Below the pieces are notes generated by a model. It had not been told where the DNA came from. It did no database searches and was given only the letters and a program-made list of their open reading frames with translations. A stretch of 64,000 nt of DNA from Collimonas fungivorans (lineage in GTDB: Bacteria; Pseudomonadota; Gammaproteobacteria; Burkholderiales; Burkholderiaceae_D): positions 930,001 through 994,000 of the forward strand of contig NZ_CP013232.1 in assembly GCF_001584145.1 (NCBI RefSeq), written 5' to 3'. Of the stretch, positions 47,852 to 57,134 are shown one piece after another. The first letter of the stretch is position 1; each line of letters opens with the position of its first letter. The translations under genes and the position numbers were made by a program.

Positions 47852-48577
47852 CTATATCCTGATCCAGGCGCCCTTGAACAGGATAGGGCCGGTCGGTCCC
47901 TTGGGATCCGGCGATCCGCCTTTCGGCTCCAGCGTCACCGCCAGCAGCGGCACGGTCTGCGGCGTGGCGTCGGCCGGCAGCGTCAGGCTGATGCTGCCGT
48001 TGGCTTCCAGCAGGCCGAGCGAACGCGGCGGCCCTTCTTTCGGCACTGCCCATAATTCCAGGCTCTTGTCGGCTGCGATCTTCTGCGGAATCACCAGCTT
48101 GACCAGCAGGCGGCCGCCCGGCGCGTCGCCGGTCACCACGGCGATCGGCTGCGCCTGATCGTTGCTCAGCATGGCGATATACGATACGGCCGGCGCCGCA
48201 GGGACAGGCGGCAACTGCTGCCGGGACAGCAGCAGCGAGGTCAGGATGATGGCGGCGGTGGTCGAAACCAGGCCGAGGCCGCGCCAGAAGCTCAGGTCTT
48301 CGCGCAGCTCGAGCCAGACCGAGCGTTTGTGTTGCGGTTTGCGCGGCAAATCGAGCCTGGTTTCGATGGCCGACCAGACTGCGGCTGGAGGTTGTGCCGG
48401 CGGCGCCAGTTCCGCCATCGGGTGCAGGCGGTCCTGCCATTCGGCGACAGCCTGGCGCAGCACGGCATGACGGCGCAGCAGGGTTTCAAAACGGCGCAAG
48501 GCGCCGCCACGCAAGGTGCCGAGCACGTATTCGGCTGCCAGCTTGTCCACCAAAACAGGATTGCGTTCGATATCCAT
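47852..48577 (-). CDS. RskA/anti-sigma K-type anti-sigma factor
   Basis: A 241-aa membrane anti-sigma factor. The cytoplasmic N-terminus has the anti-sigma helices (AAEYVLGTLRGGALRRFE ... WQDRLHPMAEL), then one membrane span near residue 100 (GLVSTTAAIILTSLLLS), then a periplasmic beta-rich anti-sigma-K domain (SLELWAVPKEGPPRSLGLL). Its ATG overlaps the last base of the sigma gene stop, so the two are coupled. Confidence 0.9.
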   Translation of the reverse strand: MDIERNPVLVDKLAAEYVLGTLRGGALRRFETLLRRHAVLRQAVAEWQDRLHPMAELAPPAQPPAAVWSAIETRLDLPRKPQHKRSVWLELREDLSFWRGLGLVSTTAAIILTSLLLSRQQLPPVPAAPAVSYIAMLSNDQAQPIAVVTGDAPGGRLLVKLVIPQKIAADKSLELWAVPKEGPPRSLGLLEANGSISLTLPADATPQTVPLLAVTLEPKGGSPDPKGPTGPILFKGAWIRI

Positions 48578-49161
48578 CAGGCGCTCCCCAGCTTGCCGAG
48601 GCAGCTCTTGAGGCGCTCCAGCCCGCGCCGGATCCAGGTCTTGACGGTGCCTATCGGCAGCTGCAGCTGCGCCGCCACTTCGCTATGCGAGAGATCGTGA
48701 TAGAACGACAGGGCAATCGCTTGCCGCTGCATGGCTTCCAGCCGAGCCAGGCAATGCGCCAGCGCCTTGGCGTCGGCAGTCAGCTGCAGCGCCTCCAGCG
48801 GCGTCGGATCGGCGCTTTCCATAGCGTCCATGACTTCCTTGTCAAATGTGTCCGCATCGATTTCTACCGCGCCGTCCGTGCGCCGCAGGAAATCGAATGC
48901 CTTGTTGCGCACGATGGTGGTGATCCAGGTCATCGGCGCCGCCAGGCTGGCCTGGTAGCTGTCGGCGTTGTTCCAGATGCTGACGAAACTCTCCTGCAGC
49001 ACTTCTTCCGCCCACTCGTGCTTGACTAGTATACGCAGCGCGAAGCCGAACAGTTTCGGCGAGGCGGCGTCGTAGAGGGCGCGGAAGGCGACGGCGTCCT
49101 TGCGCACGACCGCGGCAAGCCAGATTTTCAATTGTTCCGGTTGCAAGTCTTGGGAGGGCAA
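48577..49161 (-). CDS. ECF RNA polymerase sigma factor (SigK-like)
   Basis: A 194-aa extracytoplasmic-function sigma factor. Region 2 is at ALYDAASPKLFGFALRIL...AEEVLQESFVSIW and region 4 at LARLEAMQRQAIALSFYHDLSHSEVAAQLQ (in parts), ending TVKTWIRRGLERLK. The start is a TTG at 49161 with AAGGAAG seven bases upstream; no better ATG exists in frame. It pairs with the downstream RskA-type anti-sigma. Its regulon cannot be identified from this window. Confidence 0.92.
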   Translation of the reverse strand: MPSQDLQPEQLKIWLAAVVRKDAVAFRALYDAASPKLFGFALRILVKHEWAEEVLQESFVSIWNNADSYQASLAAPMTWITTIVRNKAFDFLRRTDGAVEIDADTFDKEVMDAMESADPTPLEALQLTADAKALAHCLARLEAMQRQAIALSFYHDLSHSEVAAQLQLPIGTVKTWIRRGLERLKSCLGKLGSA

Positions 49162-49300
49162 TTCGGCTTCCTTTATGCGCAGTGCCGCCGTTATGTGCCG
49201 CGCCTGGATTTTGTTGTTGCAGAGCCAAGCCGGTTATTGCGCAGATTACCCCATGGTAACTTGCGCCGCAACCCGCAAATCCGCTATCGCCGGGCCGCTG

Positions 49301-49332
49301 AAAACAAAAAGCCCGCTGCAGGCAGCGGGCTT
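49301..49332 (-). terminator. Intrinsic terminator after mscL
   Basis: On the minus strand AGCCCGCTGC and GCAGCGGGCT form a 9-10-bp GC-rich stem followed by TTTTTGTTTT. It lies just past the mscL stop and before the sigma gene, so it ends mscL transcription. Confidence 0.9.
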
Positions 49333-49354
49333 TGGCGACGAGCGCAGGCCACCG

Positions 49355-49765
49355 TTATTTTTTCAGTGAATCGCGGATTTCGCGCAGCAACACGGTGTTT
49401 TCCGGATCGGCGGCAGGCGCGGGAGGCACTTCGCCGCGCAGCTTGTTGATGATGCGCACCATCTGGAAAATCACGAAGGCCAGGATGACAAAATTCAGGG
49501 CAATCGTGATGAAATTGCCGTAGGCCAGCACAGCGCCGGCTTTCTTGGCTTCCGCCAGCGTCAGTTCAGTGCTCTGGCCGTTCAGCGGGAAGTAGTGGTT
49601 GGCAAAATCCAGGCCGCCGAAAATCTTGCCGACCACCGGCATGATGATGTCCTGCACCAGGGAGTCGACGATCTTGCCGAACGCGCCGCCGATGATCACG
49701 CCGACTGCCAGGTCCATCACGTTGCCTTTGAGTGCAAAGGTCTTGAATTCTTGCATCATGCCCAT
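49355..49765 (-). CDS. mscL: Large-conductance mechanosensitive channel
   Basis: A 136-aa pore protein that opens under hypo-osmotic shock. It has [20 protein letters not shown], the first span with [18 protein letters not shown], and the second span [19 protein letters not shown]. The start at 49765 has GGAG nine bases upstream; ten further in-frame codons upstream are not family sequence. It is a single-gene unit, bounded by its own terminator. Confidence 0.96.
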   Translation of the reverse strand: MGMMQEFKTFALKGNVMDLAVGVIIGGAFGKIVDSLVQDIIMPVVGKIFGGLDFANHYFPLNGQSTELTLAEAKKAGAVLAYGNFITIALNFVILAFVIFQMVRIINKLRGEVPPAPAADPENTVLLREIRDSLKK

Positions 49766-49973
49766 GTGTTGTTTCTCCATAACTAATGTTGACAATCGGG
49801 AAGATACTGCGATCCCGGCAGGATTAAAAGGATAAATTTGTCAATTCTTGTTATTTTCCACCCCTGGACTTGCTTGCTGCAGTGCAAGAATCGGCTTCTG
49901 AAGGGAATTGTGCCAGGTTTAGCCGCAATTTCCATGGATTTAGCTGATTTTGTACCTGCGTGCATGTATTTCC

Positions 49974-50002
49974 TTTAAAACAGGCCTCAGCTTCGATATA
50001 AT
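49974..50002 (+). promoter_or_regulatory. Predicted sigma-70 promoter of petABC
   Basis: A perfect TATAAT is at 49997-50002, with TTTAAA (4 of 6 matches to TTGACA) at 49974-49979 and a 17-bp spacer. It lies 55 bp upstream of petA in a 292-bp gap after mscL and is the only convincing promoter there. Confidence 0.6.
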
Positions 50003-50057
50003 CTAGGGTTGCTAGAAGTTCCGTGCAAGTTTCGTATTTTGACTGATTGGGGTTGGT

Positions 50058-50678
50058 ATGAGTATCGAAAAGCAGGTCGACTCCGGTCGACGTGGATTGC
50101 TCGTGGCTACATGCGCGGCAGGCGGTGTAGCCGGTTTGGCGACGGCGGGGGCTTTTGTCTCCACTTTCCAGCCATCCGAACGCGCAAAAGCCGCGGGTGC
50201 ACCAGTGGAAGTGGATATTTCCGGCATTAAACCCGGCGAGATGCAAGTGTTCGAATGGCGCGGCAAGCCAGTCTGGATCATGAAACGCACCCCGGAACAA
50301 CTGAAGGGGCTGGAACATACCGCCTCCGAAGTGGCCGACCCCGAGTCGCTCAAGCCCTACACCATGGACTTGCCTGACTACTGCAAGAACAAGTCGAACA
50401 ACCGCGGCCGTGCCGGCCACGAAGAAACCCTGGTGCTGGTGGGCATCTGCCCGCACCTCGGCTGTTCGCCATCCTCGAAATTCGCCCCTGGCGCCCAGCC
50501 TTCGCTGCCGGACGACTGGCAAGGCGGCTTCCTCTGCCCCTGCCACGGTTCGACTTTCGACCTGGCCGGCCGTGTTTTCAAGAACAAGCCGGCGCCAAAC
50601 AACCTCGACGTGCCACGCTACATGTACCTGTCCGATACCAAGATCGTCATTGGTAAAGACGAGAAAGGTGAGGCTTAA
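50058..50678 (+). CDS. petA: Rieske iron-sulfur subunit of cytochrome bc1
   Basis: A 206-aa subunit of the ubiquinol-cytochrome c reductase. It has an N-terminal twin-Arg segment (SGRRGLLVATCAAGG) and membrane anchor. The 2Fe-2S site is CPHLGC (C131, H133, C136) and CPCHGS (C160, C162, H163). Length is typical. First gene of petABC, 2 bp before petB. Confidence 0.97.
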   Translation: MSIEKQVDSGRRGLLVATCAAGGVAGLATAGAFVSTFQPSERAKAAGAPVEVDISGIKPGEMQVFEWRGKPVWIMKRTPEQLKGLEHTASEVADPESLKPYTMDLPDYCKNKSNNRGRAGHEETLVLVGICPHLGCSPSSKFAPGAQPSLPDDWQGGFLCPCHGSTFDLAGRVFKNKPAPNNLDVPRYMYLSDTKIVIGKDEKGEA

Positions 50679-50680
50679 TC

Positions 50681-52084
50681 ATGGCATTCCACGAAAAACA
50701 GCTGCCGGCCGATGCTCCCATCGCCGATAAGGCGCTGAACTGGGTCGATGCGCGTTTCCCCGTCACGTCGACCTGGAAAGCCCATCTGTCCGAGTACTAC
50801 GCGCCAAAGAACTTCAATTTCTGGTACGCCTTCGGTTCGCTGGCGCTGCTGGTGCTGGTGATCCAGATCGTCACCGGGATCTTCCTGGTCATGCATTACA
50901 AGCCGGATGCCGCGCTGGCGTTCGCTTCCGTCGAATACATCATGCGCGACGTGCCGTGGGGCTGGCTGGTGCGCTACATGCATTCGACCGGCGCTTCAGC
51001 CTTCTTCATCGTGGTCTACCTGCACATGGTGCGCGGCCTGCTGTACGGTTCATACCGCAAACCGCGCGAGCTGGTATGGCTGTTCGGCGTCGGCATTTTC
51101 CTGTGCCTGATGGGCGAAGCGTTCATGGGCTACCTGCTGCCATGGGGCCAGATGTCCTACTGGGGCGCGCAAGTTATCGTCAACCTGTTCGGTGCGATTC
51201 CTTTCATCGGCCCTGACCTGTCGTTGTGGATCCGCGGCGACTACGTGGTCTCCGACGCTACCCTGAACCGCTTCTTCTCGTTTCACGTGATCGCGATCCC
51301 GCTGGTCCTGATCGGCCTGGTAGTAGCGCATATCATCGCACTGCACGAAGTAGGCTCCAACAACCCGGACGGCGTAGAGATCAAGGAAAAGCTGGACGCC
51401 AAGGGCGTGCCGCTGGACGGCGTGCCGTTCCACCCTTACTACTCGGTGCACGACGTGATGGCGGTTGCCGTATTCCTGATCGTGTTCAGCGCCGTGGTGT
51501 TCTTCGGCCCTGAAATGGGCGGCTACTTCCTGGAGTACAACAACTTCGTCCCGGCCGATTCGCTGAAGACGCCGCCGCATATCGCACCGGTCTGGTATTT
51601 CACGCCTTACTACTCGATCCTGCGCGCAGTCACTTCAGACTTCATCGTCTACCTGCAAGTCGGCGTCGCCGCTTTTGTCGCCCTGCTGTGGCTGAAGTCG
51701 AGCCTGAGCAGCGTGCTCAAGATCGCCGCTTCGGTCATCGGTCTGGCCATCATCGGCGCCATGTTCGTGTTCGACGCCAAGTTCTTCGGCGTGGTGCTGA
51801 TGGGCGTCTCGGTCGTCATCCTGGCCGGCCTGCCTTGGCTGGATCATTCCAAGGTGAAGTCGATCCGCTACCGCCCGAGCTGGCACAAATACATCTACAT
51901 CCTGTTCGCGATCACCTTCGTGGTGCTCGGCTACCTCGGCGTGCAGCCGCCTTCGGCGATCGGCGGCCTGGTGTCCAAGGTCTGCACTTTCATCTACTTC
52001 GGCTTCTTCCTGCTGATGCCATGGTGGAGCGCCGCAGGTACATTCAAGCCAGTGCCGGACCGTGTTGTCTATCACCCGCACTAA
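50681..52084 (+). CDS. petB: Cytochrome b subunit of bc1
   Basis: A 467-aa membrane subunit with eight or more spans. Heme-binding His residues occur in the second span (YMHSTGASAFFIVVYLHMVRG, shown as YMHSTGASAFF and YLHMVRG) and in the fourth (FHVIAIPLVLIGLVVAHIIAL). The PEWY-equivalent region is changed to PVWYFTPYYSILRAV, as usual in betaproteobacteria. The C-terminal extension holds extra hydrophobic segments. Coupled to petA and petC. Confidence 0.97.
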   Translation: MAFHEKQLPADAPIADKALNWVDARFPVTSTWKAHLSEYYAPKNFNFWYAFGSLALLVLVIQIVTGIFLVMHYKPDAALAFASVEYIMRDVPWGWLVRYMHSTGASAFFIVVYLHMVRGLLYGSYRKPRELVWLFGVGIFLCLMGEAFMGYLLPWGQMSYWGAQVIVNLFGAIPFIGPDLSLWIRGDYVVSDATLNRFFSFHVIAIPLVLIGLVVAHIIALHEVGSNNPDGVEIKEKLDAKGVPLDGVPFHPYYSVHDVMAVAVFLIVFSAVVFFGPEMGGYFLEYNNFVPADSLKTPPHIAPVWYFTPYYSILRAVTSDFIVYLQVGVAAFVALLWLKSSLSSVLKIAASVIGLAIIGAMFVFDAKFFGVVLMGVSVVILAGLPWLDHSKVKSIRYRPSWHKYIYILFAITFVVLGYLGVQPPSAIGGLVSKVCTFIYFGFFLLMPWWSAAGTFKPVPDRVVYHPH

Positions 52085-52100
52085 GCCAGAGGATAAGAAC

Positions 52101-52868
52101 ATGACATTGCTGAAAAAATTAGTGGCGACCCTGGTGCTGCTTCCGGCGCTGGCTTTTGCCAGCGAAGAGGGCGGGTATCCGCTCGATACCGCGCCGGAAC
52201 AGAGCAACAACCTGTCCGCGCTGCAAAACGGCGCCAAGCTGTTCGTCAACTACTGCCTGAACTGCCACTCGGCATCGTCGATGCGCTACAACCGCTTGCA
52301 CGATATCGGCCTGAGCGACGAGCAGATCAAGAACAACCTGCTGTTCACCGGCGATAAAGTGGGCGACCTGATGACCATCGCCATGTCGCCGAAAGACAGC
52401 AAGGCCTGGTTCGGCGCCGCGCCTCCGGATTTGTCGGTGATCGCCCGCGCCAAGGCATCCGGCGCCGGCAGCGGCCCGGACTGGCTTTACACTTATCTGC
52501 GTACTTTCTACAAGGATGACACCCGGCCAACTGGCTGGAACAACATGGTCTTCCCTAACGTCGGCATGCCGCACGTCCTGTGGGAACTGGAAGGAATTCG
52601 TACTGCCAAATACGAAGACGTGAAAGATCCGCATGAAGAGGGCAAGACCGAACACAAGTTTGTCGGTTTCGAGCAAGTCAAGCCAGGCAAGATGAACAAG
52701 GTCGAATATGACGTTGCAGTCGCTGACCTGGTGTCCTATCTTGCATGGATGGGCGAACCTGCTCAGAACACCCGCAAGCGCCTCGGCGTCTGGGTCCTGC
52801 TGTTCCTCGGCATGTTCTTCGTTCTGGCATGGCGTCTCAACGCGTCATACTGGAAAGACGTCAAGTAG
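52101..52868 (+). CDS. petC: Cytochrome c1 subunit of bc1
   Basis: A 255-aa protein with a signal peptide (MTLLKKLVATLVLLPALAFA). The heme-binding C-x-x-C-H is in NYCLNCHSASSMRY, and a C-terminal membrane anchor is near LGVWVLLFLGMFFVLAW. The ATG at 52101 follows AGAGGATAAGAAC. It completes the bc1 complex; a terminator follows. Confidence 0.96.
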   Translation: MTLLKKLVATLVLLPALAFASEEGGYPLDTAPEQSNNLSALQNGAKLFVNYCLNCHSASSMRYNRLHDIGLSDEQIKNNLLFTGDKVGDLMTIAMSPKDSKAWFGAAPPDLSVIARAKASGAGSGPDWLYTYLRTFYKDDTRPTGWNNMVFPNVGMPHVLWELEGIRTAKYEDVKDPHEEGKTEHKFVGFEQVKPGKMNKVEYDVAVADLVSYLAWMGEPAQNTRKRLGVWVLLFLGMFFVLAWRLNASYWKDVK

Positions 52869-52903
52869 TTTTCATGCCCGCGATTTTGCGGGTATGCGTT
52901 TTG

Positions 52904-52935
52904 GGGTGAGCCGTATCGGGTCTCACCCTTTTGTT
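52904..52935 (+). terminator. Intrinsic terminator after petC
   Basis: GGGTGAG (52904-52910) and CTCACCC (52922-52928) form a stem followed by TTTTGTTT. A smaller CCCGC/GCGGG hairpin precedes it. It separates the bc1 genes from sspA, though read-through is possible as sspA is only 18 bp further. Confidence 0.75.
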
Positions 52936-52952
52936 TCTAAGGAACTATAAAA

Positions 52953-53564
52953 ATGATGGTTCTCTATTCGGGTACAACCTGCCCATTTTCACAACGCTGC
53001 CGTCTCGTTCTGTTCGAGAAGGGCATGGACTTTGAAATTCGCGATGTCGACTTGTTCAACAAGCCGGAAGACATCTCGACCATGAATCCGTATGGTCAGG
53101 TGCCGATCCTGGTCGAGCGCGACCTGATTCTGTACGAATCCAATATCATCAACGAATACATCGACGAACGTTTCCCGCATCCGCAGCTGATGCCGGCCGA
53201 TCCGCTGATGCGCGCCCGTGCGCGGCTGATGCTGTTCAACTTTGAGAAAGAACTGTTCATCCACGTGCACACGCTGGAGAACGAGAAAACCAAAGCAGCA
53301 GAGAAAAGCCACGAAAAGGCACGCTCGGAAATCCGTGACCGCCTGACCACGCTGGCGCCTTTGTTCCTGAAGAACAAATACATGCTGGGCGACGAGTTCT
53401 CGATGCTGGACGTAGCCATCGCGCCGCTGCTGTGGCGCCTGGATCACTATGGCATCGAGCTGTCGAAGACGGCTGCGCCGCTGATGAAGTATGCTGAGCG
53501 TATATTCTCGCGCCCGGCCTACATCGAAGCGCTGACCCCGTCCGAAAAAGTCATGCGTCGTTAA
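52953..53564 (+). CDS. sspA: Stringent starvation protein A (GST-fold)
   Basis: A 203-aa glutathione-transferase-fold regulator that binds RNA polymerase. It starts MMVLYSGTTCPFSQRCRLVL, the family's thioredoxin-like domain, and continues with NPYGQVPILVERDLILYES and the helical domain. Two ATGs (52953, 52956) are equivalent. It keeps the usual petABC-sspA-sspB order. Confidence 0.95.
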   Translation: MMVLYSGTTCPFSQRCRLVLFEKGMDFEIRDVDLFNKPEDISTMNPYGQVPILVERDLILYESNIINEYIDERFPHPQLMPADPLMRARARLMLFNFEKELFIHVHTLENEKTKAAEKSHEKARSEIRDRLTTLAPLFLKNKYMLGDEFSMLDVAIAPLLWRLDHYGIELSKTAAPLMKYAERIFSRPAYIEALTPSEKVMRR

Positions 53565-53639
53565 GATCGTGTAGATTACCGGTATGCGCTGCCGCTGCGG
53601 CAGTGCATATTTCCCCATGCTTTTGTACCGTTGCTTCCC

Positions 53640-54149
53640 ATGTCAGAAACTTCTACCAAACCGTATTTGTTGCGCGCCATTTATGAATGGTGCACCGACA
53701 ATGGCTACACCCCGTATCTGGCGGCCAGGGTAGATGCGCACACGCGCGTGCCGATGCAGTTCGTCAAGAATGGCGAGATTGTATTGAACGTCAGTTTCGA
53801 AGCCACCAGCGGCCTGAAGATGGACAACGAGTTCGTCAATTTCAGCGCCCGTTTCGGCGGCGTATCGCGGGAAATCTCGGTGCCGGTGGAAAACGTGATC
53901 GCCATCTATGCGCGCGAAAACGGCCAGGGCATGGCGTTCGAACCATCGGCCACGGCTGCTGAAACGGACACCGAAGCCGCCGCCGAGCAAGAGGCCAATC
54001 CAGAGCCGACCGCCACGGTAACGCCGATCCTGAGCTCGGTGCCGTCGTCATCCAGCGACACAAAACAGAATTCGTCCGGCACGGACCCGGAAAAAGATCC
54101 GGAACCGCCAAAAAAAGGCGGGAGACCTACCCTAACTCGAATTAAATAG
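53640..54149 (+). CDS. sspB: ClpXP adaptor SspB
   Basis: A 169-aa adaptor that delivers ssrA-tagged proteins to ClpXP. The substrate-binding domain is at KPYLLRAIYEWCTDNGYTPY and GEIVLNVSFEATSGLKM, then a long acidic, disordered linker, and a C-terminal ClpX-docking tail GGRPTLTRIK. The ATG at 53640 is used. tRNA-Thr starts 25 bp downstream. Confidence 0.94.
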   Translation: MSETSTKPYLLRAIYEWCTDNGYTPYLAARVDAHTRVPMQFVKNGEIVLNVSFEATSGLKMDNEFVNFSARFGGVSREISVPVENVIAIYARENGQGMAFEPSATAAETDTEAAAEQEANPEPTATVTPILSSVPSSSSDTKQNSSGTDPEKDPEPPKKGGRPTLTRIK

Positions 54150-54174
54150 GTATAATTGCGGACTTCGCAGTTTA

Positions 54175-54250
54175 GCTGGCTTAGCTCATCTGGTAGAGCA
54201 CCTGACTTGTAATCAGGGGGTGGCGGGTTCAAGTCCTGCAGCCAGCACCA
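54175..54250 (+). tRNA. tRNA-Thr (anticodon TGT)
   Basis: The sequence folds as a 76-nt tRNA: acceptor GCTGGCT/AGCCAGC with encoded CCA, D arm GCTC/GAGC, anticodon stem CCTGA/TCAGG with loop CTTGTAA (anticodon TGT), and T arm GCGGG/CCTGC with TTCAAGT. A TATAAT is at 54151-54156, 18 bp upstream, without an obvious -35. The last 47 nt (from 54204) plus the terminator form an 87-bp repeat also found at 57135, so it is an integration site. Confidence 0.97.
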
Positions 54251-54290
54251 ATATCTAAAAGGCCCACCGTTCGGTGGGCCTTTTTCTTTT
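54204..54290 (+). repeat. Left 87-bp direct repeat (att-like) in tRNA-Thr
   Basis: These 87 bp (anticodon loop to 3' end of tRNA-Thr plus its terminator) are identical to 57135-57221. The identity starts at GACTTGTAATC and ends at CTTTTTCTTTT, with different flanks on both sides. This is the layout left by site-specific integration into a tRNA gene. Confidence 0.92.
54257..54290 (+). terminator. Intrinsic terminator after tRNA-Thr
   Basis: GGCCCACCG and CGGTGGGCC form a 9-bp stem with a TT loop, flanked by AAAA and TTTTTCTTTT. The whole hairpin is duplicated in the right-hand repeat at 57135-57221. Confidence 0.93.
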
Positions 54291-54445
54291 GTTCCGCAAA
54301 AATCATTTTGCAGGTTTGACTAGCTTCCTCCTGCGATGTCGAACATGGTGCGCAGTCATTGTCGCGGTTGCTTGGTCTCAACTGGTTCTGTGCCGCAGAA
54401 ATACCATCAATTTCCTCTTTGTCGGTCCCTGCATTTACCCATAAA

Positions 54446-55360
54446 TCACGACTTCAAGCTGAAGCGCTCCGCCACGAAATCAACGAAGCTGCGCAGCTTG
54501 GGCGACATACGGCGATCACGTAGGTAGATGAGGTTCAACGGCCGGGTCGGCGGCGTGTATCCGGGGAGCAGGCGAACGAGAAGGCCGTCCTCGATATCCT
54601 TTGACAGCATTATCTCAGGCAACATGACAATACCCATGCCAGCGAGCGCAGCCTGACGTAATCCTTGAGCGCTGTCGATCTGCATCCGGCCTGAAATCGG
54701 TACGCTGATTTCGCCCTCTGGACCGGTCATGCGCCAGGATGCCTGTGCCGATCGCCACTCGGACCGCGAGGAATAGGTATAGGCCAAACAATTGTGCTGG
54801 GCAAGATCCTCCGGCCGTCGTGGTTCGCCGCGCTTCGCCAGATAACTCGGTGCGGCGCAAATCATCAATCTATACGGTGCAAGCGGGCGCGCAATCAGGT
54901 CGGAACCCTGAAGGTTGCCAAGGCGGATCGCCGCCTCGAATCCGTCCTCAGCCAAATCCACGACAGTGTCGGTGATGACCACGTCGAGATTCACTTTGGG
55001 ATAGCGCGCCGTATAGTCGGCGAGCGCGGGGACCAATCGTTCCGTGCCGAAAGTCGCAGATGCGGTAACACGAAGTCGCCCTTTGGGGCTGGTTTGTGTT
55101 TCGAGTGCGAGGGCATCGGCATCCCCAACGAGACCCAGGATCTCAATGCATCGTTCGTAATAGGCCTTGCCGAATTCAGTCAGATTTTGCCGCCGTGTGG
55201 TCCGATTGATGAGGCGTGTACCGAGATGATCCTCTAGCGCCTGCAAATGGTTGCCCACCATGGTTGGCGAAAGGTCGCATTCCGCGGCCGCCGCCGTCAG
55301 ACTCCCCGTGTCAACTACACGGATGAAGATGGTCATAGCCTTGAGGATGTCCATTGCCAA
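54446..55360 (-). CDS. LysR-family regulator of the efflux gene
   Basis: A 304-aa LysR-type regulator with an N-terminal helix-turn-helix (GSLTAAAAECDLSPTMVGNHLQALEDHLG, shown in parts as GSLTAAAAECDLSPTMVG) and a periplasmic-binding-like effector domain (LRVTASATFGTERLVPALAD). It is divergent from the MFS gene across 135 bp of AT-rich DNA, the usual arrangement for a LysR controlling its neighbour. It lies inside the repeat-bounded island. Confidence 0.92.
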   Translation of the reverse strand: MAMDILKAMTIFIRVVDTGSLTAAAAECDLSPTMVGNHLQALEDHLGTRLINRTTRRQNLTEFGKAYYERCIEILGLVGDADALALETQTSPKGRLRVTASATFGTERLVPALADYTARYPKVNLDVVITDTVVDLAEDGFEAAIRLGNLQGSDLIARPLAPYRLMICAAPSYLAKRGEPRRPEDLAQHNCLAYTYSSRSEWRSAQASWRMTGPEGEISVPISGRMQIDSAQGLRQAALAGMGIVMLPEIMLSKDIEDGLLVRLLPGYTPPTRPLNLIYLRDRRMSPKLRSFVDFVAERFSLKS

Positions 55361-55495
55361 TATTTACTAGGTAGTTATCAAACAAAATGGCAGTTTATAT
55401 AATTTTTTAAGGTAATACAATGAGATTGGAATTAGTCAGCGGTTTTCGTGACGACCATTTTTCAACAAGAAAACAATCTCCGGGACTCTCCTCTC

Positions 55496-56920
55496 ATGTC
55501 TTATCTGAAACCGAATCAATCAACATCGCCACGCCTGACCTTGATAGCCACCAGCCTAGGCTTGGTCCTCGTCACTCTCGACGTCACAGTCGTGAACGTT
55601 GCGCTGGAAAGGATCCAAGCGTCGCTCAGCACCAACGTGACCGGTTTGCAATGGATCATTAACGCTTACACGCTGGTCTTCGCGAGTCTGCTGCTAACGG
55701 CAGGTGCCATTGGTGACCGCTTCGGTGCCAAACGAATCTTCGTCATAGGCTTTGCGTTGTTTACCATTGCCTCACTGGCCTGCGGCTTGGCGGGCACAAT
55801 CGGTGCCCTCATTGCGGGCCGTGCCGTCCAAGGAGTGGGTGCGGCACTTTGTGTACCAGCCTCGTTGGCGTTGCTTAGCGCCAGCTTTCCGGAAGCGGCC
55901 TCCCGTGCCCGAGCCGTGAGCATATGGGCTGGCGTTGGCGGCTTGGCGCTTGCAGCCGGGCCGGTCGTTGGCGGCATCATGGTGGATCGCTTCGGTTGGC
56001 CGAGCATCTTCTTCCTCAACCTGCCACTCGGGCTCTTAGGCATCTGGTTGACTTTATCCTATGCCCCGTCGGGTTCAAAGACACCCAACCGTGGACTGGA
56101 CCTCGCCGGGCAAGTGTTGGCGATTCTCGCGCTAGGTGGGTTCACCCTCGGATTCGTCGAGGCCGGCGCACTCGGCTGGACGCATCCGCTAGTCCTGTCA
56201 GGTTTTACCTGTTCCCTGGTGGCCGGCGCGTTGTTCATATTGGCAGAAGCCCGTGGTGCGGATCCTATGCTGCCGCTGTCATTGTTTCGCTCCTCAGTGG
56301 TGAGTACCTCCTGCATCGTTGGACTCCTCACCAACTTCGCCTACTACGGGCTGATGTTTGTGCTCAGTCTATTCTTCCAGGCGACGAAGGGGTATTCACC
56401 GTTGATGACTGGACTAGCTTTTCTGCCGATGACGGCACTGGTAACCGTCGCTAATTTGATTTCTGGTCGGCTGACCGCGCGGTTCGGGCCGCGGCTCCCC
56501 ATGGTGATGGGGCAAGCGCTGGCCGCCTGCGGTTACCTGACTCTGGCTGGCATCGACGGCGGAACTCCCTATAGCGTCATCATTGGTCCACTACTAGCGG
56601 CGGGCATCGGTGTGGCGCTGACGGTCCCCGCAATGACGGCCGCCGTTCTCGCCAACGCCGATAAGCAACGCACAGGTATTACCTCCGGAGCGTTAAACGC
56701 CGCGCGCCAGACGGGAGGCGTCATCGGCGTCGGGGTATTCGGATCGTTGGTCGCAGGAGGACCGGAAAAACTCCTTGCGGGCATGCATGTCGCGCTAATC
56801 CTGGCAGGTCTGGCACTCGGCATTGGCGCCGTCATCAGTTTTGTAAGTATCAAGGTAAGATTGATTACGAAATCAACGTCACTTCCCGTTGAAATGATTA
56901 CCAAGGGCGAAGCCAGTTGA
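55496..56920 (+). CDS. DHA2-family MFS drug efflux transporter
   Basis: A 474-aa major facilitator with about 14 spans. Signature motifs are the DVTVVNVALERIQ segment in the first span (antiporter motif D1), GDRFGAKRIF (motif A) and AGPVVGGIMVDRFGWPSIFFLN (motif C, shown split as AGPVVGGIM and WPSIFFLN). Such EmrB/QacA/SmvA-type pumps export drugs and antiseptics; the substrate is unknown. The ATG at 55496 is taken; a GTG at 55448 in the same frame has no better ribosome site. Island cargo with the divergent LysR. Confidence 0.9.
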   Translation: MSYLKPNQSTSPRLTLIATSLGLVLVTLDVTVVNVALERIQASLSTNVTGLQWIINAYTLVFASLLLTAGAIGDRFGAKRIFVIGFALFTIASLACGLAGTIGALIAGRAVQGVGAALCVPASLALLSASFPEAASRARAVSIWAGVGGLALAAGPVVGGIMVDRFGWPSIFFLNLPLGLLGIWLTLSYAPSGSKTPNRGLDLAGQVLAILALGGFTLGFVEAGALGWTHPLVLSGFTCSLVAGALFILAEARGADPMLPLSLFRSSVVSTSCIVGLLTNFAYYGLMFVLSLFFQATKGYSPLMTGLAFLPMTALVTVANLISGRLTARFGPRLPMVMGQALAACGYLTLAGIDGGTPYSVIIGPLLAAGIGVALTVPAMTAAVLANADKQRTGITSGALNAARQTGGVIGVGVFGSLVAGGPEKLLAGMHVALILAGLALGIGAVISFVSIKVRLITKSTSLPVEMITKGEAS

Positions 56921-57134
56921 AGGTTAGAGTTCGAATGCCTGATCAGAGGGCATGCTGCGATGGTTTCTGGCCAATGTGATTCGCGCAGCGTCTAAAATGT
57001 AAAAAAATAGGTGACCTCATGGTTCCGCAATTTCATATGAACCCGCGCCGACATTGCGTTCGCAGACTACAGGAGTTGCTAAATTGCGGAACTGAAAATT
57101 CAGTAAGTTATTGAAAGTATTGATTTTGTCGCTG